Shown here: one piece after another, positions 46,947-58,317 of the stretch
How positions within the stretch are numbered: the first letter of the stretch is position 1
Layout: every line of letters begins with the position of its first letter
Notes under the pieces: model-generated
What the model was told of the DNA's origin: nothing
What the model saw: only the letters and a program-made list of their open reading frames with translations
The model's database searches: none
Assembly: GCA_932521035.1 (NCBI GenBank)
Contig: OW051492.1
Coordinates: 6,510,001 to 6,574,000 of the forward strand
DNA: 64,000 nt
Direction of reading: 5' to 3'
DNA from: Oscheius dolichura
Taxonomy: Eukaryota > Nematoda > Chromadorea > Rhabditida > Rhabditidae
Translations under genes and position numbers: made by a program

Positions 46947-49828
46947 ATGTCGGAAGAAGATCCTATGGTTGATGGGCAGCCATTATCCAGCCTTCGTGTA
47001 GTTGATCTTCGCGAAGCTCTAGACAAACACGGTTTATCAAAGTCTGGAAATAAAAAAGATCTTGCTGATCGGCTTCGAGAGGTATATTTTTTCCTTTTTC
47101 AGCCAAAATTTTCCATTTAGTTTTTGCTTAATGGAACGATTGAAGCTTCTCCGACAAAATCGGTAGCTGGCCTTCGATCTCCAACAAAGGTTGCTTAACA
47201 TTTATTTTATTGTAAATATATTTTGCAGTCGCCAGAAAATTCTTTGGTTGCCGCTTACAAAGCACGCCAAGCTGCAGCTCTGAATAAAGCTTCTGAGGAA
47301 AGGGGTGAATTGACTTGTTAACTTCTTTTTTATTCCACCATTGTTTAGAGCGTGTGCGCAGAGAATCTGAAAATGAAGTTTCCAAAATGGAAACTCCAAA
47401 AAAAGTTCACCCCCAGTCGGATGAAGCAAGCCCTAACGTAAATTCTCAATTGCCCGAGGACAATAATAAAGAAGTACAAGAAAGCCAAACTGTTGCACGG
47501 GGTTCGGAATCACCTGCCTCTGAGGTTGCAGACAGAAAAGAGGTATTTACTGCATATTATATATATATATATATAATTTGAATAATATTTTAGTCTGAAC
47601 CAAGGGATACCAGAAGTGAATCTCCAGCAAAAGATGCTAATGAAAGGTTGGGTCCTTAGAAACTCCTTTAAAAATTTATTTGCAGTGGAATGGAAACGAA
47701 AGAGAACTCGAATGCAGATGATGATATCAAGTTTGTCTTTTTTTCCAAATTATTCTGTTTATTTTCTTCATTAAAACAAGTAAACCATATATGCTTTTAG
47801 AGAGAAGAGTTTATCTCCTGACAATAAGGAAACATCAAACGAGCGGTCTGATACCAAAAAGGGTGAGTTCCAAGAATTTAAAGGAACTCTCTAGGATATT
47901 TTTCGATTTTTATTTCAGCGTAGTTTTACTCATTTTTTGATGTTATTCTTTAGAATAGACCTAGAGTAACATGGTTACACCAAAAAAGTAAAAGAGTGTA
48001 TCAGAAAGCTAATGCAAAGCAGTTTTCAGAGTAAAATATCAATTTTTTAATAATTTGGATGTTGTTCTTACCCCAATTGATTTTCTAAATTATTCTGAGG
48101 CTCTAAGCAACGTAAAAAATCAACAAGAACCATCAAAAACGAGTTTTTTTTGGTGTCTGCGGTAAATCTGCTCCTACCCTAACCCGAAATTTCGGGATAC
48201 CGGCTTTTTCGCACCTTTGATTGCATTTTTCTCCTTATTTTGACATTTTTATCCAAAAATTTTTAGTGCATGTTGATCAGCGAATTTTTCTCTACAAAAT
48301 AAGACCAACATGCAAAATGTCCTGGAGACTTTTTTTTTATTTTATTATTAATAGTCGATATGCTTGAATTATTTTTTGTAGAACCGGTGCAAATCGAGAC
48401 TGAGAACGACGATCACGTTGAGTTAGATTATGGTGATGGCGACGTAGAAGAATCTACTGCTGAAGAAGACACAAAATCTGGAAGTCCGAAAGAGAAGGTG
48501 GCTTACATTTTGTATAGAAAATGATCGTCCTTTCTGTTGTAGTATAACTTCATTTTGTTTCAATTGTTTTATTGGTGTATACATTTCAGACAATGACCGA
48601 ATCGGTCTCTACTTCTTCTGTTACCAAAAGTAAAAGAATCGAAGCTCCTGCAGCCGACGACTCCGTAAGGGATGCCCACACATCTTCAAATGGTAAAACA
48701 AGAAATGTGTCTCCTTCAAGGTGATTTTTTTTATTTGAAATTTCTTTTCATTTCGTTCAAAATTTTAAAAACTCTGAAATTGACAGGCATTTAGGCATTT
48801 ACAGGTTTTAACCGTTATTGTTTTTAGGTATCCGGCTTCCGAAATTTTGCACATTCGAGGTTTGATGCGTCCATTTACCATTCCCTTATTAAAAAATGAA
48901 ATATGCAAAGCTGGAGGAGAGATAGTTGATTTTTGGATTGATAATATAAGAAGCCACTGCTTTGTCAAGGTAGAATTTATAAAGTTCAACAAACTTTAGT
49001 TTAGATGCGATCAGTAAATGAAGCTACTACAATTCGTAATTCATTACACGGAATCCACTGGCCTATCTCTAATCCTAAGTCTCTCGTTGTCCAATTTGAT
49101 ACGCTGGAAAATGTAAGTTTCTTATTACAAGAGTTGTTATTCCGAGCATAGATGGATCGTCATAAAAGTGGCGAAGGTGCTGCTCCAGTGTCTGCGTCGA
49201 GAACTATTTCAGTAGAAAGTCATGAGGCAAAAGGAGAGCGCATAGAACGTAGTGAACGGCGTGAACGGCCCACTTTAGCTCCACTGGCTGGAAGGAACGG
49301 GCTTAAAGTTACTGTATGTTTTTAAATGGTGTGATTTATTTATTGATTATCTAGCTGGAGACCATGGTTCGTGATAATAATAAAAAAGAAGAAGAGGAAC
49401 GCGAGCGTCGTGAGAAAGAAGGTAAGGAAAAAGCAAAAGAGATAGAGAAGAAAATGAAAGATAAAGAGGTGAGTGTTTCTAAATCATTGACTATTCAAAC
49501 ATCCAGTTGCGAGAGAAGGAAGAGCGTGAAAACCGCAAACGTCAGCGAAGCGAAACCCCTCCTCACAGTCGGACCGAGATTAAACGAGAGAAGAGGGAAT
49601 CTCCCGAGAGAAAAGAAAGAAGACGAAATGATAGTGAGCTAAGAAAGGAAGAAAAGGTTGAACCAGAAAAGCCGGTGAAAACAGCTGATGAATATTTCAA
49701 AAAGACGGTTGCTCAACCATCTATCTACTATCTCCCACTAAGCGAGGAAGAGGTATTTTTGTTGTTAACTTTTTCACTCGATAATTAAGGCGGTTGCTCG
49801 AATGACAAAAAAGGACCGTCAACGTTGA
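46947..49828 (+). CDS. Acinus (SAP- and RRM-containing splicing/EJC-associated protein)
   Basis: Acinus forms the ASAP complex with RNPS1 and SAP18, linking the exon-junction complex to splicing. The protein starts MSEEDPMVDGQPLSSLRVVD, then a SAP DNA/RNA-binding motif (LREALDKHGLSKSGNKKDLA, DRLRE). A charged disordered region over many small exons follows. The RRM reads ILHIRGLMRPFTIPLLKNEI, FWIDNIRSHCFVK and LHGIHWPISNPKSLVVQFD, all close to vertebrate acinus. The C-terminus has basic/acidic coiled sequence and the RNPS1-SAP18-binding motif (KTADEYFKKTVAQPSIYYLP), ending TKKDRQR at 49828. It is shorter than vertebrate acinus and lacks a long RS-type tail. It is convergent with the XTBD gene. 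Confidence 0.9.
47900..48380 (+). other. Long acinus intron with palindromic elements
   Basis: This is the largest acinus intron (about 0.5 kb, against 30-60 nt elsewhere in the gene). It holds a 14-bp perfect palindrome CCCGAAATTTCGGG (48183-48196) and a 9-bp inverted repeat, TGCATGTTG near 48269 with CAACATGCA near 48307. It may be a degenerate insertion; no terminal repeats or coding sequence were found. Confidence 0.35.
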
Positions 49829-50086
49829 TTTCACGTCGAGCCGGATATGGATCTCCTGTTAGCGCAGGTTTTTGTTTTATTCCTCTATTGACTTCGTAAC
49901 TTTTCTGTTAAAATGAAAGGCTAAGCCCTATTTTGATTTAAACATACTTTATTGAGTCATCCGTCGTTGTTAAAGTTTATTATTATTATAATAAGGCATT
50001 CGTAAACATGTTTCATTAATATTTATTGAATAGCAATAACAAGACGTACAATGTAGCAAATATTAAAAAGTACGGCAAGTATGATT

Positions 50087-51327
50087 TCATTGAATAATTA
50101 TGACGAGACCACTTTCTGAATCCTCCACTTTCAAGGTTCCCTTTCTGGTAGCTTCACATATAGGTTTACACATTTCATCGAGAGCAATCAGTTTCTTCGC
50201 TTTGACACATTCATTTTTGGAAAGCACTCTAGTGGCCACGAGGAGCTCACCAGCCCGTAGTTCAGTTTTCTGGGACCATCCCTTTAAAAGAAATATAGAA
50301 AATTGTAAAGGGAAATAAACCTGTAACTGACTGCTATGTTCTTCCAATTTCGGTCCTACGGCAGAAAATAATTTACATAAACCTTAAAAAGCTGATGGTG
50401 GAGGATTGGTCTAACGAACTATTAAAACCATCGTCTTTGTCCAAATGTCTAGCGGCCATAATAAGACGACGTTGAAGAGCAACTTTGTACAAATTCTCAG
50501 GAGAGATCTCATTAAAAGTAATCACGTCATTCTGAAATATACACAGCACAAAAAGATGCTAATCTTACTTTAGTAGAAACACTCGGTTCACAATGTAGAA
50601 AGGAATCCGTGACTGTGCTAATAACTTCAGATCGAAGAAGTTTCTGATCGAGGATTTTTTGAAATCTGAGTGCCGCATCAAAATCAAACAGTAAAGCTTA
50701 CTTATATTTAAAAACTACAAGATGGCTAATTCGCAACACTGTAATTCCATCCCCACAACTTTCCACAATATGGCGTAGCTGCACCCGTTCACACATTTTT
50801 ATCAGGCTGTCCGGAGTTGCTGATTGAGCTGCTTGCATATGATTGCGAATGTTTCGGATTCTTTCTAGAAGGCTGTTATCCTGGGCTTTTGCTCTAAAAC
50901 AATGACTTATTATGCTTAAAGCCAGATACTTCTTCTCTCGTTCCTTAGCTTCCTCGTCTTTCTTGCGGACTTTTTCTGCCTCTGCCCGACCGCGAGAAGC
51001 ATACACCAACTGCCTTTCATTGTTCAACTTATTTGCCTAAAAACATAAAACAGAAGACATACGTACCAACCTTCTCCATGATCCCTTCTCCCATTTCCTT
51101 GAGTTTTGCCATAATAGTGGGACTATAAACGCAACCAATCATGTTTACATTGATGAAAAGCTGTGAATAGCATTCTAGCTGATCTCTATAAGCAGTGTAG
51201 ATGAGTTTGCATAAACAAACCGAGGAAATTCATTCCAGTGTGTCAATAAGAAGGCTTTTCTGGCATTCCAAACGCTATCACTTTCATATGGTTTCCGTTC
51301 TTTCTCCACTTCCTCCTTTGGGTCCAT
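50087..51327 (-). CDS. XTBD (XRN2-binding) domain protein, PAXT-1/CDKN2AIP-like
   Basis: The start MDPKEEVEKERKPYESDSVW leads into the XRN2-binding domain: NARKAFLLTHWNEFP, then YSQLFINVNMIGCVYSPTIM with AKLKEMG. This matches the XTBD pattern W..R..FL...P....L..LS..F.N...LGC.Y. The domain tethers and stabilises the 5'-3' exonuclease XRN2; in C. elegans PAXT-1 does this for small-RNA turnover. After the domain comes a charged helix (RGRAEAEKVRKKDEEAKERE) and about 250 residues of helical sequence I cannot assign, ending SESGLVIIIQ. The stop is TGA at 50087. It is the last gene of a tight minus-strand cluster, 148 nt after the SMPD4-like stop. Confidence 0.72.
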
Positions 51328-51475
51328 TCTAAAACAAAATAGATGAGAAGACTTAGAAGATTAGAATCACAAGGTAGGCAAAATAGCCGTTATAATAATA
51401 AGATGAAACGAAAAATACCAACGATGTTTATTAAACTAGTTAGAACATTAGTCATATAAGAACCTCACACAAGAG

Positions 51476-54001
51476 CTAACATCGTTCATTTAAATAAATT
51501 ATCAAAATGAAAATGAGGAAGAAACCAAGGATGAGTAAAGACCACAGCCCGAAAAAGCAATAGAGAATGAACAAGAGGATAGTAATCATAACATTATTAT
51601 TGGCAAATATCTGAAATACAGAAGTAACTTTAGCATCGAAAATACTTACGCGTACTCGTAACGTCGGAGGGGTAGTCATCAGCATATTACTAAAGACAGG
51701 AGCAGTAACATTAGAAAGAAAATTAGGACAAGGTGGGTCCATTATTGCGCGAACAACCCTTCCTGGAACTGAAACAGAAAAAAAAGTCTAATAGTCTGGA
51801 AAGCTCACTTCCTTCATCATAATAGTGTTTCCCTAATTCTTGAATACATTCGAACTTATTAAGGAAATTGGCAAGGTATCTAGTAGCATAAAACATTGGT
51901 GCAAATTCGTAATCGCGTGGTTTAGTGTGCCACTGTGGAACGTACGCCTTACATTGAGAAAAGTCGAAGCTTCTAAAATAACGAGGTGATTATTTTCAAC
52001 AAAAAAAGCTGACCGCTCCTTTTCGAAAATTTGCTTTCTGCCTAAAGCTGTTGCATATAATAATCCTGTATTTTGGTCGATTTCATGGTCTGGCAAATAT
52101 CCACGCTTCGGGGTTTCTTCAAAAGCATCCGAAACTGTTGTAGCCAACGGTGAACTGAACAAATCTCATTAGGAAAAGAATTAAGGGTACAAACAACGCA
52201 GCTTTTGTAGTATTTTCATTTTCAGTCAGGTAATTTGTGTGCATGTGTGTATCGGCATCCTTTAAAATAGGCTCAATGGCGGAAACCAATGCCATTGATG
52301 CACCCAGTTCCGGATAATTTTCTGGATGCATTAAAACTTGCCACCAAGATTCAGATGCCTAAGCTTTTATTAAAATTGCTTCATAGGTGGACAGACCTTT
52401 TCTTTTTCCATCGATTTTATTTTTACTAATTCCATCTTACGGGTAACTGAAATTCGATCAAGAATTTTTCTAGCAGCTGGTCGACAATCTAGACTCAAGA
52501 GTTTCCTATATTTTGTTTGGCAGTCTATCTTTACAATTACCGTAATACTGTGAACATTGGCTCTTTCCAGGTACATTCCAATATAGCCTTCATTGTGCGA
52601 GAAGTTTCTACAGAAATGTCAAGCTCAGTCAATCTAGAAATATAATACTAAATAGTAAAGGAAAATGTAGACAAACTTTCTCATTACTTTTCCCAGAAGT
52701 ATGCGATAATACTTTTCCTGATTTCTAATAAATGGTTCAAATATTGAGTTTGGTAAGTCTTGAGGCTCTTCTGCATAATAACGCCACGGGCGGCAAAATG
52801 TTAACCAAATCCCTATTTATTTGTATAAATGAAGGGCAGTGTATACCTATTATATCCTGAAGAACAGTTGGTGAAGGGCATTGATCTAAAAATGTGTACA
52901 AAAACTGATAAAGGGCTCCTGCAAAAGGCGGATTTGCTAATACCGCACGCTATAAAAAATATAATGGAATTCACATGAAAACAAAAGTTACTTTTGTAGC
53001 CAGCATGTCAGAATCAACAGTTTCAAAGGTACAGAACACATGAAATTGCTTTACAAGATGGCTGAAATAGAAAATTTAAAAAAAAATAAGCATTATAGCT
53101 TGCCGAAGAACCATCAAACGACTTGGCGATGGGAACTCATCAATGGAGCAAAAGGTGGTAACAAGATTGCAAAACATTTTAAGATGGCGCGGCTGTACTA
53201 CTGTACGATCAGATTCAGTACCCTCAGTTTCTGCAAAGGAAATTACGTACATTTCTAATTCTATAAACAAGGAAAGGAAAAAAAGTCATACCAAAACGAA
53301 TTCGGTTTAGAACAGGTGAATTGGAAAGGAATAGATCCAGAGGTGTGTGCACTTTCTGGCGAATGGTATTTCGTTGAACAGGACGATCAGCTTGTGTATC
53401 TGTAGGCAGCAACCGTATGACATAACCAGAGAGACAATACATAGCTACACTTTCTTCTGTGGCGTTAGTAGGCTAAACAATCACATCGTTGACTATAATG
53501 TGACGGTAACAAACCAGATTACAATTTTGTATTTGATAGTACATTGCGTTCCACAACTCCTCGGCAAACTTTTCTTGTGAGTCGAAAAATACCTTCAAGA
53601 AAGTCAATTAAAGATATAAAAAAAATGCTTACATTGAAAAAATGAGAAGACGAATCGATGAGCTCTTGTACGGCCACATATGCGTTGTCATAAGCCGTAC
53701 TTGGATGGATGCTACATAAGTCGACTGCGCGATCAAAAAATAAAGCCTGAAACTAATTTATAATGCAAATAACTTCTTACTTTTAAAACATCTCTTACGA
53801 ATGCAATTTCCCTATCCGGTCTTCTGGAATCCCTTGAAGCCAAGTGGCGACAAATGTCGACAACACTGCGGAAACCAGAGGCTAAAACGGGATAAATCAC
53901 AACAAATGTTATACGCTACCTTGAGTCTGATTGTAATTAGCAGCACTATCATACGAACTTGACGCATCATACCACATTTCCTGCGCTCCTGTTTGTGTCA
54001 T
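51476..54001 (-). CDS. SMPD4-like protein (nSMase3 family, nuclear envelope/ER)
   Basis: SMPD4 is a membrane-anchored protein of ER, nuclear envelope and pores, described as neutral sphingomyelinase 3. Matches to its C-terminal half include TFCRPWRYYAEEPQDLPNSI (human SYLQPWRYAPDK), NQEKYYRILLGKVMRKLTEL (human [20 protein letters not shown]) and HEIDQNTGLLYATALGRKQI (human VGEDGLILTPLGRYQI). The C-terminus has a hydrophobic hairpin, VMITILLFILYCFFGLWSLL then ILGFFLIFILIIY, ending NERC. The start at 54001 reads MTQTGAQEMWYDASSS. The first 250 or so residues of human SMPD4 have no obvious counterpart, so the gene is N-terminally short or diverged. Many introns are 35-60 nt. Assignment rests on three collinear blocks plus the membrane tail. 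Confidence 0.7.
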
Positions 54002-54159
54002 CGATAAAAAAAAGGAGAAAGTTAGAAGTTTATAGTGAAAGAGGACCACATATTTTGGCTGTCGAACCGATTAGTTGTTGTATGGTGCTTAGTTTAAAAA
54101 TATTTATTATTTAAAAAATCCTCATACGAAAATACAACCCAATTATAAAATGAACGTAT

Positions 54160-54817
54160 TTAACGCCGATATACAATCTTTCTCTCCTTTTTGCGAAGCT
54201 TTTTCTCGTCAGTCTCTCCGTTGCTCTCAGAAGACGCAAATACCCACGGGAGAAGAAAAGAGACAACAAACTGATTACAAATGTAGAACAAGTATTCAAT
54301 TTACCTTGTAACCCACAGCACCGGGAAAAGCCAATAGTAAAAGAAAAGCATAATTTGAATATATTGCAAGAACCTTAAATTTTAGCACCTATAAATAATC
54401 AAATGTAACAACCTGAATAATAACTGATAGAATAACCGCATCTTTGCAGTACTCTCCAAAAGCTGAAGGATCATTAAGGTCCATTCCTGCATCCACTACA
54501 TGTCCCTTTTCATCAAATTTAGTAACTGAAAAGAAAGTGTATGAGCAAAATTCAAAATGGAATAAATTACCAGCCATAGACTTCATAAAGAAAATGCTGG
54601 CTGCTTGGATGATAACACTAATAATATAATATATCCACGAAGAGCCGGTACATTCCCACGCTAGTAGACATCCAGCAAAGTAAACAACCTAAAGCAGTTG
54701 AACAGGGAACAAAGGATACTCAACACTAGAAATAAGAGCAGCAGTCCCATAAGCTTTGATAGCACTAAGATTGTCCTCATAAATCTCTTTTTGACCCTTT
54801 GTAGCCTGTTTCACCAT
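54160..54817 (-). CDS. TMEM208 (SND3-like ER membrane protein)
   Basis: TMEM208 is a small ER membrane protein of the SND targeting route. The start MVKQATKGQKEIYEDNLSAI directly follows a TTTGTTTAG acceptor-like site. Hydrophobic helices follow (ALISSVVYFAGCLLAWE; WIYYIISVIIQAASIFFM), then the family signature DEKGHVVDAGMDLNDPSAFG and EYCKDAVILSVIIQ (human GALMDGGMDLN.. AEHLKDVILLTAIVQ). A 24-nt intron (GTTGTT..ATAG, about 54392-54415) must be removed to avoid a stop. Helices LAIYSNYAFLLLLAFPGAVG and VVSFLLPWVF come next, then a basic tail ending KERKIVYRR. Length of about 170 residues fits the family. Confidence 0.88.
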
Positions 54818-55083
54818 CTAAACAAAAAGAAAAACCCATGATTTAATATGACAGATAAAAAAAGCTGGTACTTCATACATAATAAAACGTCACTGCAATT
54901 ACGCATTTAATATGGAGCGAAATGAGATGAACATTGTTATCTAAACCTGTAGGAGTGGAAAAGAAACCGGGCTGCTAAGGTACTGTAGATGATAACCTAT
55001 GCGGTACAGTACACCTAGCGATTAATAAACGTGAAGGGATGAAGGCAGGCAAAATGAAGATTATGAGTCCTGTGATAAACTAT

Positions 55084-55567
55084 TTAATTATTGTGCAGAT
55101 CGAGGCGGAAGACTTCGTTACCAATAAAGAACGAGCCGGTAGTATTTGGACGAAGGATAAACACTTGGCTAAATGGGTTTACGGGATCATCATCAGTCTA
55201 AAAAATCAAATATGAAAATTTAAAATGATATTAAAAAACCTTGAGTTGACCAAGAACCATAACGAGAATTGATCCATCGTAAAGTGGTTGTGAATCGCAC
55301 TTCGTAATGGCCCGCTGAATTTGCCGGAATGTCAGCGACTAAAGAGTTCAATTGATAAAATAAGAATAAAAAGCGTACCGTAAATTTTTCTAAGATACCA
55401 TTTCGTCCTTTGCACTGAACTCCTTCAAATGTCATGTAAGAGTGCTCTGGGTCGTACAGATCACTCAATCCTTGTGCGCGTGCCATCGGATCACTTTGGT
55501 CAAATTTGGCGTAATAGTGTTGTATGAAGGCATTGGCAATATTTTCATATTCAGGGTTGAAATTCAT
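55084..55567 (-). CDS. ran-4: Nuclear transport factor 2 (NTF2)
   Basis: NTF2 dimers carry Ran-GDP into the nucleus through FG nucleoporins. Three exons encode about 133 residues: MNFNPEYENIANAFIQHYYA, AQGLSDLYDPEHSYMTFEGV, QIQRAITKCDSQPLYDGSIL, then TDDDPVNPFSQVFILRPNTT and NEVFRLDLHNN. Length, order and residues are nearly those of C. elegans RAN-4. The Ran-contacting acidic residues (DDDP) are kept. Introns are about 40-80 nt. It heads a same-strand run of four genes, with TMEM208 starting 266 nt downstream of its stop. Confidence 0.96.
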
Positions 55568-56268
55568 ACTACCTAAATAAAGCAATTTTTATTGTGTAAA
55601 ATTGGAGTTAGAGTTATAAGAGGTCATAATAATAATATAATAGCGAAAGGTCTTGTTTGATCTCGTAAAAGAGAACCTGTAGAAAGAAGCAAGAGGTCGA
55701 TAGATAGCAGATACAAGTGAAGCAACAATTCGGAAAAGAAGCGTAGGGCAATTTGAAATCTCCGAGCCCGGGTCCCGGGACGCTCTGTCCCTCTGCCGCA
55801 AAGTATTTGTTTTGCCCCGAGCCACATCCATGCTTTTGCAACTTGCCTCTCACACCGTCAGTGCTATTTCTCATCAACGGCCCGTGGGTGCGCAACAAGG
55901 TCGTCTGCCAGAGTTACCGCCACTCATCCATCTCATTAGGTATATTAGTCGACACCTTCACCCGGGCCGTCCGCCACAAAGCGACATAATCGCATGAGAG
56001 TGGAACAGAACCACATGAGCTACTTTGTTTTGTTGTTTACATTGCGCCCGCATACTCTTCCCCTCTCCTACCACGTGGTGGCTGTGTTTATCAGCTGGGT
56101 CTCGGTAATATGCTGACGACAACAATCGATAGCGTATCCTCGCCCGAACACCGATATCACGGTCACGGACGTCCGCTGTCAGTCGCCGTTTTTTATTTGA
56201 TTGATACCTTGTACTTTCCCGATTCTGGCGCTCATTCTTTGACTTCTTCTACTTTTTCAGCTGGGGTT
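55568..56268. other. Divergent intergenic region, NTF2 / SMAD
   Basis: AT-rich near NTF2 and GC-rich towards the SMAD. An in-frame ATG exists at 56110, but the ACTTTTTCAG acceptor (ending 56260) eight bases before the preferred SMAD ATG suggests a 5' UTR intron or trans-splice site. Minus-strand open frames (55589-55898) overlap one another and show no family. No separate gene is supported. Confidence 0.35.
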
Positions 56269-58045
56269 ATGCCTATCTTCGATTTTAATTCATCTTCGAA
56301 GCACAACGCTGCCATCGTAAAAGAACTCACCAACCACGTCAATACAGAGACTTATCACCACGAGGGCGGGGTTTGTTCTCTTTTTCCCCTCTTTGATAAT
56401 TCTTGTACAGGATAACCCAGAATGGGCCCGGGCGCAGGTCGACCTTCTGGTCACCGCTGTGAACAAATCCAAGTATTTGGATAACCTCCTCAAAGCCGTG
56501 ATCGAGGAGAACCCCCTGACCCCGTGCTGTCCGGCCACGACCAAAAAACCCATCGGTGAACATGTCTACATTTACAGTATCAAGCTCTTCCGATTCAGCT
56601 TCGTCAGGTAAATTAGAAGGAGTAAAAAAAGGAAAAGAGAATCTTGCAGAAACAGCTCCCGGTTGAAATCGGCGACTAACTGTTTGCACCCTCCGACAAA
56701 GCGAGCAGACACCGTCTGCATCAATCCGTACCATTATGACATGATCAAGCCCCACATCGGCATCCCGCCGGTGCACGTCGACACGGACCAGATCCAGCAT
56801 GGAGGGGTCATCCCCCAGAAGATCATGGACCACTGCTACCAACACCTCCAGGGGAGTCTGCGGGGACAGGTGAGCCACTCCCAACACGGGTTCTAATTTC
56901 GATAATAGGGCCCTCCGACGGCGTATGTCTCGGGAGACGAGATGAACGAGCACATAGCCAACGCCGAGGCCGGCGTCTTCAACCGGCCGGCCGACTTCTT
57001 CATGCCCGACTTCAACGCGCCCACGAGACACCAGCTCTTCTCCCCGGAGATGCAGCAGATGTCGCCGTTGTCCGGGCGATCCACGGCCAGTCCGGGCTCG
57101 CCGAATTCCTTCCTCACCGAGGACGACGACGACCGGGACTCTCCTTCGGAAGACGCCATGGATACCAGCGACGGCCCCCCGGTGGGCAGCCAATACCAGC
57201 GGTACCTGGTCGACGCGCTGCCCCCCGAGCTCCAGGGCAATCTCCAGCTGCCCGTGAGAGGTGGGAGTCCCTTTCCGTCCTCTCGACAAAAGAGACATTT
57301 CAGCTGTCAAGACGGACGTGGAGTACAGAGAACCGGAACACTGGGTCAGTATCACTTACTACGAGAGATGCCGCCGAATCGGCGCCCCCGTCGACTGCAT
57401 CTCCCCCTACGTCCTGATCGACGGGTTCACCAAACCATACACCTCCAGCAGGTGCCCTCCTCTCCGGTCCCCAGCCATCCTCCCGGTTCAGGGTATGTCT
57501 CGGCTACTTCTCCAACCCCAACCGGGACATCGGCACCAGCCGGGCCCTGCTCTACATGGGCCGAGGCTGTCGGCTCTACTACATCGGGGGCGAGGTCTTC
57601 CTCGAGAACCTCAGCCACCACCCGATCTACGTCCAGTCGCCCAACTGCAACCAACGACATGGGTGGCACGCGGCCACCGTCGTCCAGGTAGGGTGTCCCC
57701 TCGAAAAAAGAAGACAGTCCGCCTCCAGGTGCCGACCAGCTGCAACCTGAAGATCTTCAGTTACGCGGAGTTCTCCTCGCAGCTGGCCGAGTGCGTCAAG
57801 TACGGCTTCGACGCGGTCTACGCCCTCGCCCGGCTCTGTACCATCCGGGTCTCGTTCGTCAAGGGCTGGGGGTCGGCCTTCCGGAGGCAGCAGGTATCCT
57901 CCCTCTCTATTCACAAACAGACCAACTCCAGGTGACAAACACGCCGATCTGGGTAGAGGCCCACCTGAATGGGGCCCTCGAGTGGGTCGACAACGTGCTG
58001 TCGAAGATGGGCTGCCCGAGCCGCGTCTGCTCTTCCTTCTCCTGA
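56269..58045 (+). CDS. Receptor-regulated SMAD with a divergent MH1 domain
   Basis: R-SMADs are phosphorylated by type I TGF-beta/activin/BMP receptors and act with SMAD4 on DNA. The start is [20 protein letters not shown]. The MH1 is recognisable from helix [17 protein letters not shown] and from VCINPYHY (two zinc ligands), but the DNA-binding hairpin segment (IPRSLDGRLQVSHRKG in others) is replaced by [19 protein letters not shown]. An acidic Ser-rich linker ([16 protein letters not shown]) follows. The MH2 is well conserved: [42 protein letters not shown] [18 protein letters not shown] and [19 protein letters not shown]. The last residues are CSSFS, fitting the receptor-phosphorylated SSXS. 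The L3-loop RRQ resembles the TGF-beta/activin branch. Confidence 0.88.
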
Positions 58046-58116
58046 TCCTCGCTCTTTCCCCAACTGGTCTCCCCTTTTGTCTGTACAACAGAGTCCCCCA
58101 GATCTACAGATGTACA

Positions 58117-58122
58117 AATAAA
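58117..58122 (+). terminator. SMAD poly(A) signal AATAAA
   Basis: A canonical hexamer 72 nt after the SMAD stop, in a short 3' UTR. The POU gene's acceptor-like CTTTCAG and ATG follow about 190 nt further on, the arrangement seen between genes of a nematode operon. Confidence 0.55.
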
Positions 58123-58317
58123 CTTTTCTCCCGAGGGCCATGTTAATCTGGGCGATCAATTCGACGCCGCCTATGTTAATTGGCACGGCGGCCGGCGAGC
58201 AACGGCATCATTTTCTTCGTTTCTTTTTTAAACAAGACGTGTGATGGAAGCAATGGGACGCAATCGATTCTCGTCTTCAGCACACGTTTCATTCGGCCGG
58301 GGACTGTTCGCTTTCAG

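Noticed and set aside
56339-57355. Minus-strand 338-codon open frame opposite the SMAD gene
   Set aside because: Antisense of conserved SMAD MH1/linker/MH2 exons; it spans introns and has no family signature.
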